A stretch of DNA of 6,654 bases from Pseudomonadota bacterium (GTDB taxonomy: Bacteria; Pseudomonadota; Gammaproteobacteria; Acidiferrobacterales; Sulfurifustaceae), in contig CP070641.1 in the NCBI GenBank assembly GCA_020354085.1, forward strand, positions 1,616,325 through 1,622,978. The letters are read 5' to 3'. Shown piece after piece: positions 6,465 through 6,654 of the stretch. The position numbers and the translations under genes are program-made. Position 1 is the stretch's first letter, and every line of letters begins with the position of its first letter. Under the pieces are notes generated by a model that was given only the letters and a program-made list of their open reading frames with translations, was not told where the DNA came from and made no database searches.

Positions 6465-6491
6465 ATGATCGATTCAATTGATGAAAGTCAA
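6465..6491 (-). promoter_or_regulatory. Putative promoter of the pyruvate kinase gene
   Basis: Read on the minus strand, TTGACT (6491-6486, 5 of 6 matches to the -35 consensus) is followed 15 bases later by GATCAT (6470-6465, 4 of 6 matches to the -10). Transcription would start near 6458, about 35 bases before the ATG at 6424. If real, it excludes the longer start at 6466. The spacer is shorter than ideal, so this is tentative. Confidence 0.25.
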
Positions 6492-6529
6492 GGAAGCTGC
6501 CGGTGCGCCGGGGCTAGGCTCGATTCACC

Positions 6530-6654
6530 ATGATGCTCGATCTCAATCCGGAAACGGTCTGCTACATCATCCGCAAGGCGGCGCAGTTCCACGCCAAGGA
6601 GCAGGTCGTGATTCCGGAAGAGGCCACCGGGGCCGGGGATATCGGCGCCCTGTC
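6530..6654 (+). CDS. DUF3775-family protein, N-terminal part only
   Basis: From the ATG at 6530 (a second ATG follows directly at 6533) the frame stays open to the right edge, giving 41 residues. The sequence LDLNPETVCYIIRKAAQFHAK (residues 3-23), followed by an acidic, Pro-containing VVIPEEATGAGD, resembles the N-terminus of DUF3775, a small uncharacterised family of proteobacterial proteins whose members begin with a similar 'PE-VC-II-KAR-F' helix. The 105-base spacer to the divergent pyruvate kinase start probably carries its promoter, but I saw no strong one on this strand. The AGG at about 11 bases before the ATG is a weak ribosome-binding site. No function is known to me. The assignment rests on pattern memory of a short fragment. 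Confidence 0.65.
   Translation, partial: MMLDLNPETVCYIIRKAAQFHAKEQVVIPEEATGAGDIGAL

Noticed and set aside
6481..6529. An earlier ATG at 6481 as start of the right-edge gene
   Set aside because: It is in a different frame from the DUF3775-like sequence and its translation has no recognisable pattern.
1..6654. Mobile elements, CRISPR arrays, tRNA or rRNA genes, riboswitches
   Set aside because: I saw no transposase, integrase, direct repeats with spacers, tRNA cloverleaf or rRNA sequence; all spacers are 105 bases or shorter.

Overview
This window looks like an ordinary chromosomal segment of a GC-rich (about 60% by eye) proteobacterium, most likely a gammaproteobacterium. The strongest taxonomic hint is the fused RlmKL 23S rRNA methyltransferase, a single-chain form typical of Gammaproteobacteria. 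No insertion sequence, phage gene, CRISPR array, tRNA or rRNA is visible.

Layout from left to right. At 1-606 two genes lie on the minus strand: a 102-residue conserved-looking protein of unknown function, followed after 16 bases by the start of a DEDD-type 3'-5' exonuclease cut by the left edge. Only 15 bases away, on the plus strand, a class II (SIRT4-like) sirtuin starts at 622. Its stop codon overlaps, through a shared CTAG, the stop of a minus-strand protein (1479-2684) that joins an FKBP/SlyD-like domain to a class I SAM-dependent methyltransferase domain. A 74-base divergent spacer separates that gene from the plus-strand RlmKL gene (2759-4915). RlmKL converges, with a 15-base gap, on a minus-strand pyruvate kinase gene (4931-6424). 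A 105-base divergent spacer then leads to a plus-strand gene beginning at 6530 and cut by the right edge, a DUF3775-like protein.

The genes do not form one pathway. They cover nucleic-acid processing (exonuclease), NAD-dependent protein deacylation (sirtuin), an unassigned methylation (FKBP-methyltransferase), ribosomal RNA modification (RlmKL) and the last step of glycolysis (pyruvate kinase). Strand changes are frequent and spacers very short. The only likely co-transcribed pair here is the unknown gene with the exonuclease.

I see no convincing new multi-gene system. The points most worth a second look are the FKBP/SlyD-methyltransferase fusion with its glycine-poor SAM motif, the SIRT4-like sirtuin starting almost back to back with an unknown gene from a promoter that predicts a near-leaderless mRNA, and a lysine in pyruvate kinase that predicts potassium-independent activity.
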